Below are positions 46,823 through 58,944 of a DNA stretch of 64,000 nt, in pieces (within the stretch, counting starts at the first letter, position 1; each line of letters begins with the position of its first letter). The position numbers and the translations under genes were made by a program. This DNA comes from Cryptomeria japonica (Eukaryota > Streptophyta > Pinopsida > Cupressales > Cupressaceae). The stretch is taken from positions 443,819,038 through 443,883,037 of the forward strand of contig NC_081413.1 of assembly GCF_030272615.1 (NCBI RefSeq), read 5' to 3'. The notes under the pieces are model-generated. The model saw only the letters and a list, made by a program, of their open reading frames with translations, was not told the origin of the DNA and did no database searches.

Positions 46823-47955
46823 CAACTGACACCAATTTCTCAACAACCAAGTGTATATACAAACCACAAACCCTTTGCATATACAAGTTTGAAACCAATT
46901 GAAGGAACCCATGTTAGTGAATACAACATACCTGTCGAACAGACTGCATCCTCTCCCCTTAATATGCAAAATCCATTCTGACCCCAAATTGTTGATACCA
47001 ACTATATCTCTTCTGATACCAAATGCATCTTCTCCAATGTAGGTAACTTTCCTTCTTTGCACGCAACTCTCTTGGTGGTCTACTTGTGATTTCAATTGGA
47101 TAGACATTGAAATATCTCACAGCCCCAGACACTTCAAAAAACACAATCATACCAATACAACCATAGACATTTTCACTTCCCTTGTGTCTAGTAGGTTTGA
47201 TACAAATTAGAAAACATGGTTGTCAACTCCCCCTAAGTCATAGATCTTAGGTCATCATTGCCTGTCAGGCTGAAAAATAGAGCTCCAATCTACACCATAT
47301 ACCATTGAGTTGTGTATATGTGATCAATCTGATGATCTATCATCTCCACAATTTTCACCACAACTTATGACATGAACCTAGATGTACACAATACCATATA
47401 ATATCACTATCATGCCATAAATCAAACCGGTTAGCCCAAAAAGATGCATGCATACATGGTCAACAACTGGGCCAACATATATCATTCAGGTCTTTCCCAA
47501 TACCACCTGAGATATAATCACCTCAATCCATGCTACCAGAGTTATTGCAATGATCTCAGACCTTATTGTCTTGCATAACCAACACTATTGATTAGTATTC
47601 ATACTGGTACCATACTATACATACTGGTTTCCTACACTAGTCCATCATCTCTACTAGAGCACCTTCCTCTAAGGCTTGTCTTCTTGTGTCAATTTTCTTT
47701 TCATCCTAATTGGAAATTTTCCATCCATTGACACATGTAGTAGTAATCCATCTCTCATATGTAGGTGTTTAGCCAAGGCAACCACTACACACACCTATCA
47801 TCTTATTTTCTTCTTTCTTATTGGCAACAACCTGTCTTCTCCTTTATCCTTATCAAGCAAGGGGGTGAATGATCTAATAAATATGTTACTCCCCATGAGT
47901 TCCTACATCTCCTTTAAGCCTTAGGAGATATTACCTGTGCATTGAATGCACAGTG
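46823..47955 (-). other. E4 internal region downstream of gag, no pol motifs
   Basis: This is about 1.1 kb between gag and the nested LTR. Both strands were read. Only short open stretches occur (for example 47150-46959 minus) and none shows a protease, integrase, RT or RNase H motif. Confidence 0.5.
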
Positions 47956-49905
47956 TCATTCCATGGTCCTACTTGCTTCCTTCTTGTTCCATGCCTCCAT
48001 GACTTTATTCTTCTTCCGATTTTTAGTCTTGGGAGAAGGTCTTTCCTTCTTTTGCTGACTAGTCCTTGATCTACCAAATTTTTCATTATTACCAGAAAAA
48101 TTTATGAAGAAGCAAATAGTGTTCATGCCATACACATGAATGGAGGACCTTCTTTCATACCAGTTTGACCATCTCCTTCTATTCATCCTTTTGTAACTAG
48201 CTACTGAAACCCATGGACCACTTGATCTTGCAGGAGAACATCTCCTTATGTTCCATGCAACCCTTTGTCTCTCATATTCTCTATATCCATTTTCATATTG
48301 AGCATAGATGCTACACCAATTATCATGTGACTACAAGTTCATCCTTCTACAATTGTGACTTTTATGGCCAAAGCCATTACACTTCCGACAGACAACATTA
48401 TTGTTTCTAGGAAGAGCATATTGTCTATTCCTAGACTTTATTCTGCATTCATCTACCCTATGTACATATTCTTTGCATGCAAAATAGTGACTGGAGAAAG
48501 GGGGCACATAACTTACAAATTTGTTTTGCCATGCTTGTGGAGATCTTGTCAATTTAGTATCTCCATGTCTGCTTGTCCCAAGATGGATCCTAGGATGTTC
48601 ACTTTATAAAGTTCTTCCATCTGATCCCTTCTTTTCCCACACTTTCTTTGTCTTGTGGGCAGTAGCATTTACTTGACTTCTACTGGTAAGAGGTCTTCTA
48701 TGCTGCCTTCTTCTATTCTTGCTTCTAGTGAAGCTATCTTCTCCCATCTTCCCTTTTCCTTTGGGATCTGTATTGTTTCTCCTTCCCGCAACACTGGTCA
48801 TCATCCTTGGCTTTATGTCTTCATTGGTTGTGGTTAGATCAACCTTCTTTTGGGGAGAATTTTGGATAGTGAAGGTCTATCCCTTGTTATCTCCATTTGA
48901 GGAGACAAATTAAATGTCATTGTGAGGAACAATCTTGTTGGTGGAGCATTCACTAACACCACTTCCTAATCCTCCAGTGTTCTTGGAGTGTTTTTGCTTA
49001 TTCAACATTTTTTCCAAGGCATCATTGTTGCCATCAAACCAGCTTGTCACCTTGAGCTCATCCTGACATTTCTCAAGGTCATTTCAGAGATTCTCCATTT
49101 CTCCTTCTAGTTGTTGATACTTTTTTTCCTTGGCCTCTAGCTCAGAATCTAGATCTTTACATCAGTACTCATTGGTGTCTTCTTGTTGAGTCTTCAACTC
49201 TGAGATACATTTCTCAGATTCTTCAAGCCATCTCATCAACCAATTTTGTTCCACAACTACAACATTTTTGAATAACTTGTATTCATTCCTCACTCTACTA
49301 AGTTCTTCAAGTGCACTTACAAGTTCTCCTTCAAGATCAACTTTTGCTTCCTCTTCTTTTTTATCTTCACTGTCACTACCAAACACATCTACCCAGTATG
49401 AATGATGTGTATGATCACTCACAGATGTGTGCTTCTCATCATCCGAATCTTGAGCCATGAAGAGGTGGGTTCCTTCATCATTGTTGCTACTGCTGCTAAC
49501 TGATCTACCTTCATCTACAGACTCATGTGTTACATTTTATTTCTTGCTTCCACAAATTGGTTTTGTAGTGGTAGGCTCATTTCCATTGAGCTTCTTCAAT
49601 CTATCCCACAAACTCTTTTTTGATTTGCATCTATCCACCTATGATGAAACATCATTTGATAACCCACAAAGTATAACCTTCATTGCTATATCATTACATT
49701 GGTTTCTTCTTTCTGCATCTGAATCGATGGGAGGACTGACTTTACTAGGGAATCCATTAACAACGGACATCCACACATCAAACCCTAAAGAGGATAGGTA
49801 TACTTCCATCTTGCAACTCCAAACAAAAAAGTTTGAACCATCAAAAATAGGAGTATGGATTGAAACTAAACAAACCATTGTGTTCAAATTCCAGAATCTA
49901 TGCAA
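47956..49905 (-). pseudogene. gag: E4 gag (broken by stops, single frame)
   Basis: All open pieces from 49905 down to 47956 are in one frame, separated by stops (about 49640, 49160, 49086, 48890, 48605, 48330), with no frameshift needed: a Gag of about 650 codons. The N-terminal part reads HTPIFDGSNFFVWSCKMEVY then LSSLGFDVWM, as in E2 Gag. The middle is acidic and coiled-coil-like (SALEELSRVRNEYKLFKNVV; DALEKMLNKQKHSKNTGG) and again matches E2. A Lys/Arg-rich block follows (DPKGKGKMGEDSFTRSKNRR). Two zinc knuckles come next: YFACKEYVHRVDEC is degenerate and CRKCNGFGHKSHNC (about 48385-48340) is intact. The basic tail ends near 47956. The start is the ATG at 49905 or the one at 49878 before VCLVSIHTP. 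Confidence 0.8.
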
Positions 49906-49931
49906 GCTAGAGAAAGCTTATCAACCAGGAA

Positions 49932-49944
49932 CCTAGGCTTTGAT
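49932..49944 (-). promoter_or_regulatory. E4 primer binding site
   Basis: On the minus strand TGGTATCAAAGCC follows the 5' LTR end by a few bases. It is the methionine-tRNA type site with one change relative to E2 (AGAGC to AAAGC). Confidence 0.8.
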
Positions 49945-49950
49945 ACCAAT

Positions 49951-52332
49951 TGTAGAACACAAGATGCCACTGAGAGGGGCGGTGAATCAGTGGTTTCCAA
50001 ACTTTTCCCTTTTATATCCTATGTGTGTATAATTATTAACAGATCTAACATAAAGGAGACATACTGGTTAGATGGGAGGATAATACAAACGCAACCACAC
50101 ATGAAAATGACATCACATAACACCAGATGTACGAGGAAAACCCAAAATGGGAAAACCCTTGGTGAAAAATTCTATTGGAGGCTACTGCTCCAATCTAGCC
50201 TCACAATGAAAACCTCAGTTACAACATTTAAGGTACCAACCCAACGAGCACCAACCCCTGCACCGAGCTCCAACTCGGTGATTACAAGATCATATCCTAA
50301 ATAGAAACTTAATCTCCTTGTTACAAAAGAACCTTGTAACTCTTATGCAAGTCTCTCCACTGGTTCTCATCTCTCCAATTCTCTGTCAAGTCTCTGCTCA
50401 CCCTCTCACTACTGCAACCTTATCTCCTACTGCAACTCACTCTTTGTTGCAACCTTACTAGTTTAGCCTCTTCATCTTCTCTACCAGTTCTGCTTTGTGT
50501 TGGTTGTCCTTCCTCTTTGTCACAATGCTGCTAGTCACCAGCGATCTTCTTCACTTAGTCAGATGTCTACTATCTGATTACTTTTGGTTCTCAGCTTACC
50601 GGTTCTCTCATTGACTCTCACTATTCTCTACTCTTTTATGTAGTCTTCTTTGACTCTTCTTGGCTGATTCAATCACCATCATTGCACTCCTTCGTTAGAC
50701 TTAATTTAAGACTACCGGTTACCTCACTCTTTTCGGTTCACTTCCTCTTACCGATTTTCTCTCAATCACATAATCTCCTCTATGATTGTAGATGGATTAT
50801 TTGCTAGTCTTTCACTCTCTATCTTTCATCATCTGGCCTACAGCTTCATCAAAAACTTCAGTCATGAGTCGGAATATTTATCATTGAATTTTCCCTCCAT
50901 GACCGATATTCAAACTTCTGGCTCACTAGGGATTCTTCATCGACCTCGAGGCAAACTAGATCTAATCAGATCTCCATCTAGAGATCGACCACTTGAAATG
51001 GATCAATCAAACTCTACCAATGTTGTTGTGTTCAGAACACATTTTTCCTATTTGGCTAACATGGTAGCTTCCTCGTTCTACACATGTCAGACACCTATGA
51101 AGCAATCACGTAGATAGAATCACCTACCCTGATCAACACCTAGACACTCAACCTTGATCATGAAGTCATCAAATCATATCTCTATCCTCTCATCAGTCTC
51201 GAGCCACACCCTTCTATTCTTGACCTATGAAACACGCTATCAACATTAATGTTAACTAGTCACCACCTACCTCACCAACAACACTTCATTGATCATAGTG
51301 AGCATAACACTTATCTCCTACGTGTCATCATAGATGACATCCACCTTTGCTAAGTATTTTGTGTTGGTCCAGACAAGATCATCAACCAACCACACAAGTG
51401 GGTTCATCTATAGGTTTACAAACCCTGCTGGTTATACCCTAGCCAGTCTATCTTCATCCTTGCACTTTGCTTCTCTTTCGGTGGAACAGCTAAATTGATT
51501 AGAACACTTGCCAACCTACATAATGCACATCTTCAACAAATGGGATCCTTCCATTTCTATACCTTGTCATCATTACTGATGGTTATACTTACTAGTAACC
51601 ACCTTGATGACACTATGTCATCAGTCTTAACCAATATTCATCTGTTTGCATCTATGGAAACACCTTTATCTTTCTTCAATCTGGTTGCACTATCTGTCTA
51701 CAACTGCTCAACCTTGTCTTATTCATCATTTGACCAATTCTCCTATCAACTGGTTTGTCAAAGTGACAAACATATCCTTCCTTCTCTATACCGACAACAC
51801 ATCATGTCTACCCGGCTGATCTGGTGCACATCTCCGATCTCATGTACCTAAGGAAACTTAGTGTTTCATTGGTTAACCTAGTATGAGCCTTCAAACACCT
51901 ACCTTTAACTCTTTTATCTTATCTCAGAGGACTATGATGCATTCCATGCATAATAGGAGATAAGATCCACTTATCGGTGGGAGTGGATCCTTGTCATCTA
52001 CATTGGGCATTGCACCAACATACCTTAGCTGACATTGATAATATACATCTTTAATCAAATACACATGATTCAATTGGGCACACTCACTATCAAAATTCTC
52101 TTAATCTAGTGGGAGTCTTGCAGATTGACATCCAACAACATACCGATCACTTGCACATACTTCCCCTCCAGTGTTGATTGATTTTTGTAACATTTTGTCT
52201 CTTTGTCGCAATTAACATGTCACTTCACCAGTGGCCACTTCATGCATACTACTTGACATCAATGACTGCATATCAACTATTCTCCCATACCAGGCTATAC
52301 TGGTTGACATCAATGACAACACAATGCCAACA
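49951..52332 (-). repeat. E4 5' LTR
   Basis: On the minus strand it runs from TGTTGGCATTGTGTTGTCATT at 52332 to TTGTGTTCTACA at 49951. It is the pair of 42951-45355. Confidence 0.88.
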
Positions 52333-52337
52333 TCTAT
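52333..52337 (+). repeat. Target-site duplication TCTAT, right copy (E4)
   Basis: This is identical to 42946-42950. Without E4 the flanks join as ATTACATGTGTCTATGTGTC. Confidence 0.88.
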
Positions 52338-52379
52338 GTGTCTATGTTATATTTTTATAATTAGTTCAAGTTACATAAA

Positions 52380-52699
52380 ATTGATCATGTTATTTTAGAT
52401 GATAAATCTTGATATTTAGTTAATTGAATTGCTGATTTAATAAATTGAATCATTAAATCAATTAGTTAGTTGAATTGTTAATTGTTGATTTGATTTAGTT
52501 AGTTGAATTGTTGATTTGATTATTAAATTAATCAAATCAAACCAAATCAAAAAGTGATTCAAATCAATTAATCAAATTATCAAGTCAATTCAATTCAATG
52601 AATTAATCAAAAAGTGATTCAAATTAATTAATCAAATGAATTTACTGAATTAATCAAACTTATTAAAATCAATTAATCAAATCAGTTCAAACCAATTCA
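52380..52699 (+). repeat. AT-rich satellite, left part
   Basis: It is made of short AATCAATTAATCAAATTAAT-like words in a higher-order unit that starts around TTAGTTAGTTGAATTGTTGA (52463 here; 58977, 59208 and 59428 on the right side). The spacings are 231 and 220 bp, and about 255 bp when the LINE is left out. So roughly four units form one array. Confidence 0.75.
52686..52699 (+). repeat. 14-bp target duplication of the LINE, left copy
   Basis: TTCAAACCAATTCA lies here and directly after the A-rich LINE tail at 58945-58958. Similar words occur elsewhere in the satellite, but the exact match sits at both insertion edges and restores the repeat phase. Confidence 0.75.
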
Positions 52700-53119
52700 A
52701 GGATACTCATCTCTTGGGAATTATGATGGTGTTCTCTTTGTGCGGGCATCTTCACGACATGAGCTAGGGGAAACTCTAGTCGTTCTTCTTCTTGTTCTTT
52801 CTCTATGCGTGGTGGTAGGTGTTCAGCGGTGGTGTGGGGGGTGTTATTGTTGGGTGGTTTTCGATGTTTTTCAGGTGCTAAGTGGGGTGTGGGGATGCTA
52901 AGGGCATGTATTGGTCATTGCCCTTCTCTTTCTTCTTTGTCTTTGGCTATGGCAAATTCTACTAGTACTGCTGGTTTTTTCTTTTCTTTTAGGATTGATT
53001 TTACATTCTGCTCTTGGGATTTTGGGGGTGTTGAGGTTTGAAGGCCCATGTCTTTTTCTTCTCTCCTACTTGGGGTTTCCCTCTTTTGGGGAAGTGGTTT
53101 TGATCTAGATCAAATGATG

Positions 53120-54525
53120 ATAGGCACTATAGAAGGCTTGATTCCTTCGTTTACATTGCATGCAAGGGCCATGGATTCAGGGGATGCGTGCATGCAAGGT
53201 GGTGAATTTGTACCCTCAAGAGGCCTTGTTGGTATCAAGAAAGTTAACAGTTATCTATAAAGGAGTCAGGATCATCTAGTTTTGATTATCTAGTCTAATT
53301 CAATCTCTGAGGATGTGACATATTGGAGCAATCATGCCCTCATTTTCAAGTTTATGGGTTTGAGACTTTCTCTACTGGTTTTGGAATCCTGGGTCCGACA
53401 AACTTGGAATCTAGAGGGGGACATGGAGATTTTAGTTGTTGCAAATAATTATTTTGTGGGGGTGTTCTCCTACATGGCTGATAGAAATAAAGCTTTTGAG
53501 GGAGGCCCTTATTTCTTTAATCAAGTTAGACTTTTTACTAAGCCTTGGCACGTGGGTTTCAATTCTACTAAAGAACTTCTATCTAAGGTCCCTGTGTTGG
53601 GTTCGCCTTGCAAGGCTACATTTGTAATTCTGGAAGTAGGATATTCTTCACTCGATTGCACTATTGCTTGGCAAGCTGATTGGATATTCTTCTCAATCCT
53701 AGGACATGAAGGTAATCTCTTTTTCCCATATATGTGTAGAAATTGATTTGAGTAAACCCTTACCAAATTCTATAGAGTTATGTTTAGGTTCCTCTTCATG
53801 GATTCAATAAGTGGACTACGAAACCATCCCCTTTAGATGTAGAATCTATCATGAATATGGGCATATACAGAGAGAATATCCTCGGTTTATTTTCTCTTCA
53901 ACAACAACTAATGCTCCTTCTAGATCTAACTTTAAGGTTGATAAGGGGAAAACTTCATTGATAGATGTTAATGCAGATAAGGAGGGGTTCATCCTGGTTA
54001 AGCCTCAGAATAAGGGTAGAGGGAAAAAGAGAACATGGTTAGATAGCCAAACTGATATGAGTTTTAATAGGTTTGAGGTCTTGGATGATATTAATGAAGA
54101 AAAGGGAATTTCTATGGACCTAACCTTAGGGGCAATGGCTTTGGCTAGGGCTGATCTAGAGGATGGAGATTAATAATAAAAGTTTGGTATCTCAAGACCA
54201 ACAGGGAGGACTAATGGACATAGAGTTGAATCCCTAGAGCCTTGAAGTACCTCCCACCGATGGGATGGTGGAGCCCACTATTGGGGTGGCATTGGGTTCA
54301 TAGGTGGCTTCTTCGGCTAAAGTGGTTGTAGACTCTGGGAAGAGTAGTAAGGTTAATCAGGTTTTGGGTCTACAACAAAAAGCTATAAAGAAAGGATCAC
54401 AAGAGAAACAATTGAGGATAGGTCGTACGATGGATCTTGAGAAGGTAAAATCAATTGTGGATACTTTGGTGGAATTTGGGTCACTGAAAACCATTGACTC
54501 TCACTTTTCCCAATCCCAGAAATGA
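53120..54525 (+). pseudogene. LINE ORF1 (Gag-like, DUF4283-type and zinc knuckle; broken)
   Basis: The frame is open with stops from about 53120 (MDSGDACMQGGEFVPSRG). 53315-53746 reads TYWSNHALIFKFMGLRLSLL, then EILVVANNYFVGVFSYMADR, FEGGPYFFNQVRLFTKPWHV and CKATFVILEVGY. This resembles the RNA-binding DUF4283-type domain of plant LINE ORF1 products. After a frameshift a zinc knuckle follows at about 53840 (CRIYHEYGHIQREYP). Its second and fourth Cys are Tyr, so it could not bind zinc. Then comes a basic linker (DKEGFILVKPQNKGRGKKRT). The terminal piece (54304-54525) ends in a TGA that overlaps the ORF2 start as ATGA. The product would coat LINE RNA. Confidence 0.7.
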
Positions 54526-57500
54526 CATTCCTCTCCTAGAATGTGAGGGGTATGAATAGCATCCCTAGACAAAAAGCTATTCATAGATTAATTGATTGTC
54601 ATTCTCTTGACATAGATTTTATTTAGGAAACCAAGCTGATAGTGGATGGGTTATTTAGTAGGGCTCCTCTTGTTTGGCCCCTTGGCCACTAGCAGTGTGT
54701 GGATGCTCATGGTAGTTCAGGAGGGGTTTCTTGTTGTTGGACCCCTAAAAGGGTTGCCCCATTATGGTGGATTTCTAGCTACTATTCCATATCTATGGTT
54801 GCTTTTAGGTTTGAGACATGATATTTGTGCCTATTCTCTAATGTTTATGCCCCCATTGATCTTCTGTGTAAGTCACATCTTTGGTCCCACATTAAGTTTG
54901 TTTTCTCCCTAGCTCTTTTCCTCCCTTATATGGTTTCTGGTGATTTTAATTCTATTACTAGTTTGGAGGAAAAAAGAGGTGGGTTAGCTAGATTGGACCC
55001 TTCCTCAAATTTTATTAGAGATAATATTGACCTTTTGAACTTGATTGATGTGAAATCTTCTAATGGTATTTTCACATGGAATAACAGAAGAAGTGGTGTT
55101 GAGGCTATTTTAGAAAAATGTCATAGATTTTTGGTTTCTTGCTATTGGGTGAGTGACAGGTGGTCTACCAACTCATAAATTCTCATTTGGAGAGGATTAG
55201 ATCATTGGCCTCTCAAGTTCTCTTCTATCTCATATAATATGTCCACAAATCCCTCTTTTAAATTTCAATTGATGTTGTTGTGGGACTAGTCTCCACATGA
55301 TCTTATGAGTTTCCAGTGGTATGAAGGGAGGCCTTCTCATGGTAGGGCCATGTATATGTTTGGGAAAGGGCTCCAGCATGTGAAATATAGACTCAAGAGG
55401 TGGAACAAACAATGTTTTGGTAATTTTGACTCTCAGAGGATGGCTACACAATTTAAGTTGGATAATGTTAATCGCCAAATTTGAGATCAAGGGATGACTC
55501 GTAATCTTGGTAGGGATGAGTACTTGACCCATTAAGGAGTTATAAGAGTGGGAGTCATAGGAAGAGGTCTTCTTGAAGCATAAGTCTCACTTTGATTGGC
55601 TTCAAGAAGGAGATAGAAACACAACTCTTCCATAAAGTTTTTAAGGCTCGAAGGTTTGGAAACTCCATTTCTTCTCTCATGTATTCAGAAGGGGATCAAC
55701 TTTTTTCAAGGGTGGAGATTTCTAGGGAAGCTATTAGTTATTACTCAAATTTGTTCACCAAGGATGATCCTATTTCTAGGGAGGCAGTGGAGGCCATTTT
55801 AAATTGTTTTCACCCATTGGTCTCTAGAGAGATGAATGATGCTCTTATGCGGCCCATTATGCTATCAGAATTGGAGGATGTTGTGTTTCATATGAAGAAA
55901 GGTAAGGCTGCTGGCCGAGATAGGTTTCCGATTGAATTTTTTTAGGAATTCTGGGAGATTGTAAAATGTTATCTTCTCGAAGTGGTTCAGGATTCTCATA
56001 GGAATAAGAAGATGCATAAGTCTATGAACTCTACTTTCTTGGCTCTTATTCCTAAGAAGGATGGGGCTAATAGTTTGGATCATTTTAGGACTATTTATTT
56101 GTGTAATGTGATCTACAAGATTATCACTAAACTAATTGTTGAAAGGATTAAGCCACTTCTTTGTGCTTTGATTTCGGTGGAGCAAGGTGGTTTTGTTGGT
56201 GGAAGACAAATTTTGGATGGTGTGGTGATAGAGATGGAAGCTATCCATTCAATGGCAATTTCTAATGAAAAGGCTATGCTTATTAAACTTGACATGGCTA
56301 AAGCTTATGATCAAGTGAGCTAGAATTTCTTATATAGAATCCTCTTGGCCTTTGGTTTTGGAGAGGATTGAGTCAATTGGGTTCTTAGTTGTGTTACTTC
56401 TATCTCCTTTTTTGTTCTTATAAATGGGGAACCTTCAGAGTTGTTCAGTGCTTCTCAGGGGCTTCAGCAAGGGGATCCTTTATCCCCCTACTTATATATC
56501 ATCATGGAAGAGGGACTTGGCAGATTTATCAAATCTCAGGTGCGGCATGGTCTTATTTAGGGATGGAGTTGGAATAGTGATTTGCTCCCCTATTCTCATC
56601 TTCAGTTTGTAGATGATACAAATTTTATGGGTATGGCTAGAATCAATGAGGCTGTGAATTTTAGGAGAGCCTAGATATCTACTTGAAACCCTCTAGTCAC
56701 AGAATCAATGAAGCCAAATCTTCTATTTATTTCTTTAACACTCCTTGGCTTATTAAGAGAAGGATTGCTAGGATTATCAGAGTCCTAATTGGTTCTCTCC
56801 CTCTGATGTACCTAGCGATTCCTTTGGCCTTGAGATCTCAACATAGAGATTTATGGCAAGGGATTTTGGATAAGTTTCGAAGTAAGGTTGGTCACTAGAC
56901 TTTTATATGGCTTTCTTCTACTGGGAGAGTGATTCTCCTTAAGACTATGGTGCAGGCTCTCCCTATTTACAGATGCTTTGTGTAGGTTCCTCCTTCTAAT
57001 TTTGTTAGCGAGTTTGATGCTCTATCCCAACAATTTTTATGGTCTGGTAATATTATTTCTTCCAAGTGGAGCTTAGTCAAATGGGATTCTATTTGTAGAC
57101 CGAAGTATGCTAGGGTCCTTGGTCTTCAATCTATGAGTCTGGTTGGCCAAGCCCTCGTGGCCAAGTTGTATTAGAGGTGGTGTACTTTCCTTGACCAAGA
57201 CTAGGCTAATATTCTTGCCCACAAATATTTTCTGGGTATTGATAGCCATGAGGTGCCTTGAATTGTTTTGATAGGAAAAGGATCTTGTATTTAGGATACT
57301 CTTAAAAAAGGGACACAACTCATTAAGGATGGCCTCTTTTGGATTTTTAATAAGGGTCATGATGCTCTTTTTTGGCAGGATTCTTGGGATGGTCACCCTC
57401 CTATTCTTGCCAACTCTCCTTAGCTTCATTCTCTTTTTGATATGTTTACTAATGTTGGCTAGCTCAAGGTGGAGAATTTTAAAACCATTAAGAAGCATGG

Positions 57501-58813
57501 TCTATCTACGATAACTTGTTTGAAAGAGCCACATGAGTGGCCTATGGGTGGTTCACCTGAGAATCATATTGAGCCGGCTAAAATCTTGGAGAGAAGGTTA
57601 TGCAGTTCCCTTAAAGAAAGAGATATTCTAGCTTGGGGTCCCAACCCAAAAGGTAAATATGTTATTGTTGTAGGATATGCATTGTTGGATGGGTAAAGGC
57701 ATGGTCTGGCTGATGAGAAATGATGGAAGAAGGTTTGGAATAGATTCGCTTGGCCTAAGTATAACTTCTTCTTATGGCTACTTGTGCAAAGGAAATGCCT
57801 TAATTGGGATAACCTTTAGAAGCCTGGGTTTCAAGGCCCATCTATCTGTTCTCTTTGCAGGAGTAGTGAAGAATGTATCTCTCATTTTTTTTTTCACTAC
57901 CCTTTATCTCGTGAGATATGACATAAGTGGTGGGGGGCATGGCAACATGCATGTATTCATGCTACCTCTTTAGTCGAATTCTAGGAAAGTATTGGCAGAC
58001 CTCCAACAAAGACATCTTTCTTGTAGGTGGCTTGGGTTGTTGGGCCTACTCTCATCATCTAGAATCTTTGGCTAGAAAGGAACTGTAGGATTTTTTGTGA
58101 TTCCAAACTAGGGAGTCCTCAATTGTGGTAGAAGAGCATTAGTAGGATCCAAAAGACTATTTATGCAAAATGTGATATGTCTGAAAATGTGGATCCTAAT
58201 GTCTATGCTATTGTGATGAATTTGGGTTTGGGAGACAGTAGACGAGGATGTTTTGCTAGCATATGATCACGTAATGTTAAGAAGAGGGTTTGTAGAGAGG
58301 GGAGGTGGATGCCTCCTCCAGGTGATGTCTTGAAGATTAATATTGATGGATCCTCTCATGGGAACCTAGGGCATGCTGGTATTGGTGGTATTGGTAGGGG
58401 TAATGATGGAGCTGCTATTTTTTTCTTCTCTATCTACATTAGACAACACTCTAATAATTTGATGGAGGCTCTTCCTATTAAGATTACAGTTGAGAAAGGT
58501 ATTTTCTTTAGGTTGGAGGAGGATTATCGATGAGTCTGACTCTCAGATTGTTGTGGATATGTTGAACAATTAGAATTTAGATGATGTTAGTTGGAAATTA
58601 GCCTCTATCGTTCAATATATTTTGAATTTGAGCTACTCTTTGGTGTCAGTTTCCTTTTGTCATATCCCCAAAGAGTTGAACAGAGTGGCTGATTGCTTGG
58701 CCAAGTGGGATTCAAAGCCTATGGATGGATGGGATATTGGTGGGAGGGATGGTTTACCTCCTGATTATCTTGAGACTTTAGAGAGGTTTATGTTGGAGGA
58801 CAGGATTATGTAG
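54522..58813 (+). pseudogene. LINE ORF2 (endonuclease, RT, zf-RVT, RNase H; broken)
   Basis: The start is the ATG at 54522, overlapping the ORF1 stop. Endonuclease: NVRGMNS, ETKL, NVYAP, SGDFNSI and TWNNRRSG between 54530 and 55100. RT: MKKGKAAGRDRFPIEFF (55890), KLDMAKAYDQVS (56290), SASQGLQQGDPLSPYL (56450) and LQFVDDTNFMG with FVDD at 56606-56617. zf-RVT: KYNFFLWLLVQRKCLNWDNL then CSLCRSSEECISHFFFHYP (57750-57900). RNase H: KINIDGSSHGNLGHAGIGG (58330), MEALPIK, then after a frameshift near 58521 ESDSQIVVDML and ELNRVADCLAKWDSK, ending at 58813. At least twenty stops and several frameshifts are present. Catalytic residues are mostly kept, so the decay is post-insertion. Confidence 0.88.
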
Positions 58814-58930
58814 TGGTGGTGATGGTGGTTTCTTTTTGGAACCTTTTAGTTGTTGTTTCTATTTTGGTGGGCCTGAGGCCTATGTTGTGTACCTCTGAGT
58901 TTATTTGAATAAATCTTTACCCCTTTTTCA

Positions 58931-58944
58931 AAACAAATAAAAAA
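58931..58944 (+). other. LINE A-rich tail
   Basis: AAACAAATAAAAAA comes immediately before the right target duplication, as expected for target-primed reverse transcription. A likely polyadenylation signal AATAAA lies at 58908. Confidence 0.75.

Larger units (their letters stand above)
42951..52332 (-). mobile_element. E4: gag-only LTR retrotransposon of the E2 lineage, minus strand
   Basis: The element is 9,382 bp, with LTRs of 2,382 bp (5', 52332-49951) and 2,405 bp (3', 45355-42951), a primer site TGGTATCAAAGCC next to the 5' LTR, a purine tract next to the 3' LTR, and 5-bp duplications TCTAT. The internal region (49950-45356) has one long decayed gag frame (49905-47956) and no protease, integrase, RT or RNase H motif. 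The Gag matches E2's Gag in several blocks, and the LTR start TGTTGGCATTG is like E2's. This fits the class of plant elements with terminal repeats and a Gag only, dependent on an autonomous relative. A solo-LTR-like insert (45689-46822) lies in its 3' internal part. Confidence 0.85.
52700..58944 (+). mobile_element. Near full-length LINE inserted in the satellite
   Basis: The element is 6,245 bp with a G/T-rich 5' leader (52700-53100), ORF1 (Gag-like), ORF2 (endonuclease, RT, zf-RVT, RNase H), a short 3' region and an A-rich tail at 58931-58944. A 14-bp target duplication flanks it. All domains of an autonomous plant LINE are present, but stops and frameshifts inactivate it. It belongs to the same broad group as the LINE at 1-3317. 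Confidence 0.88.
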
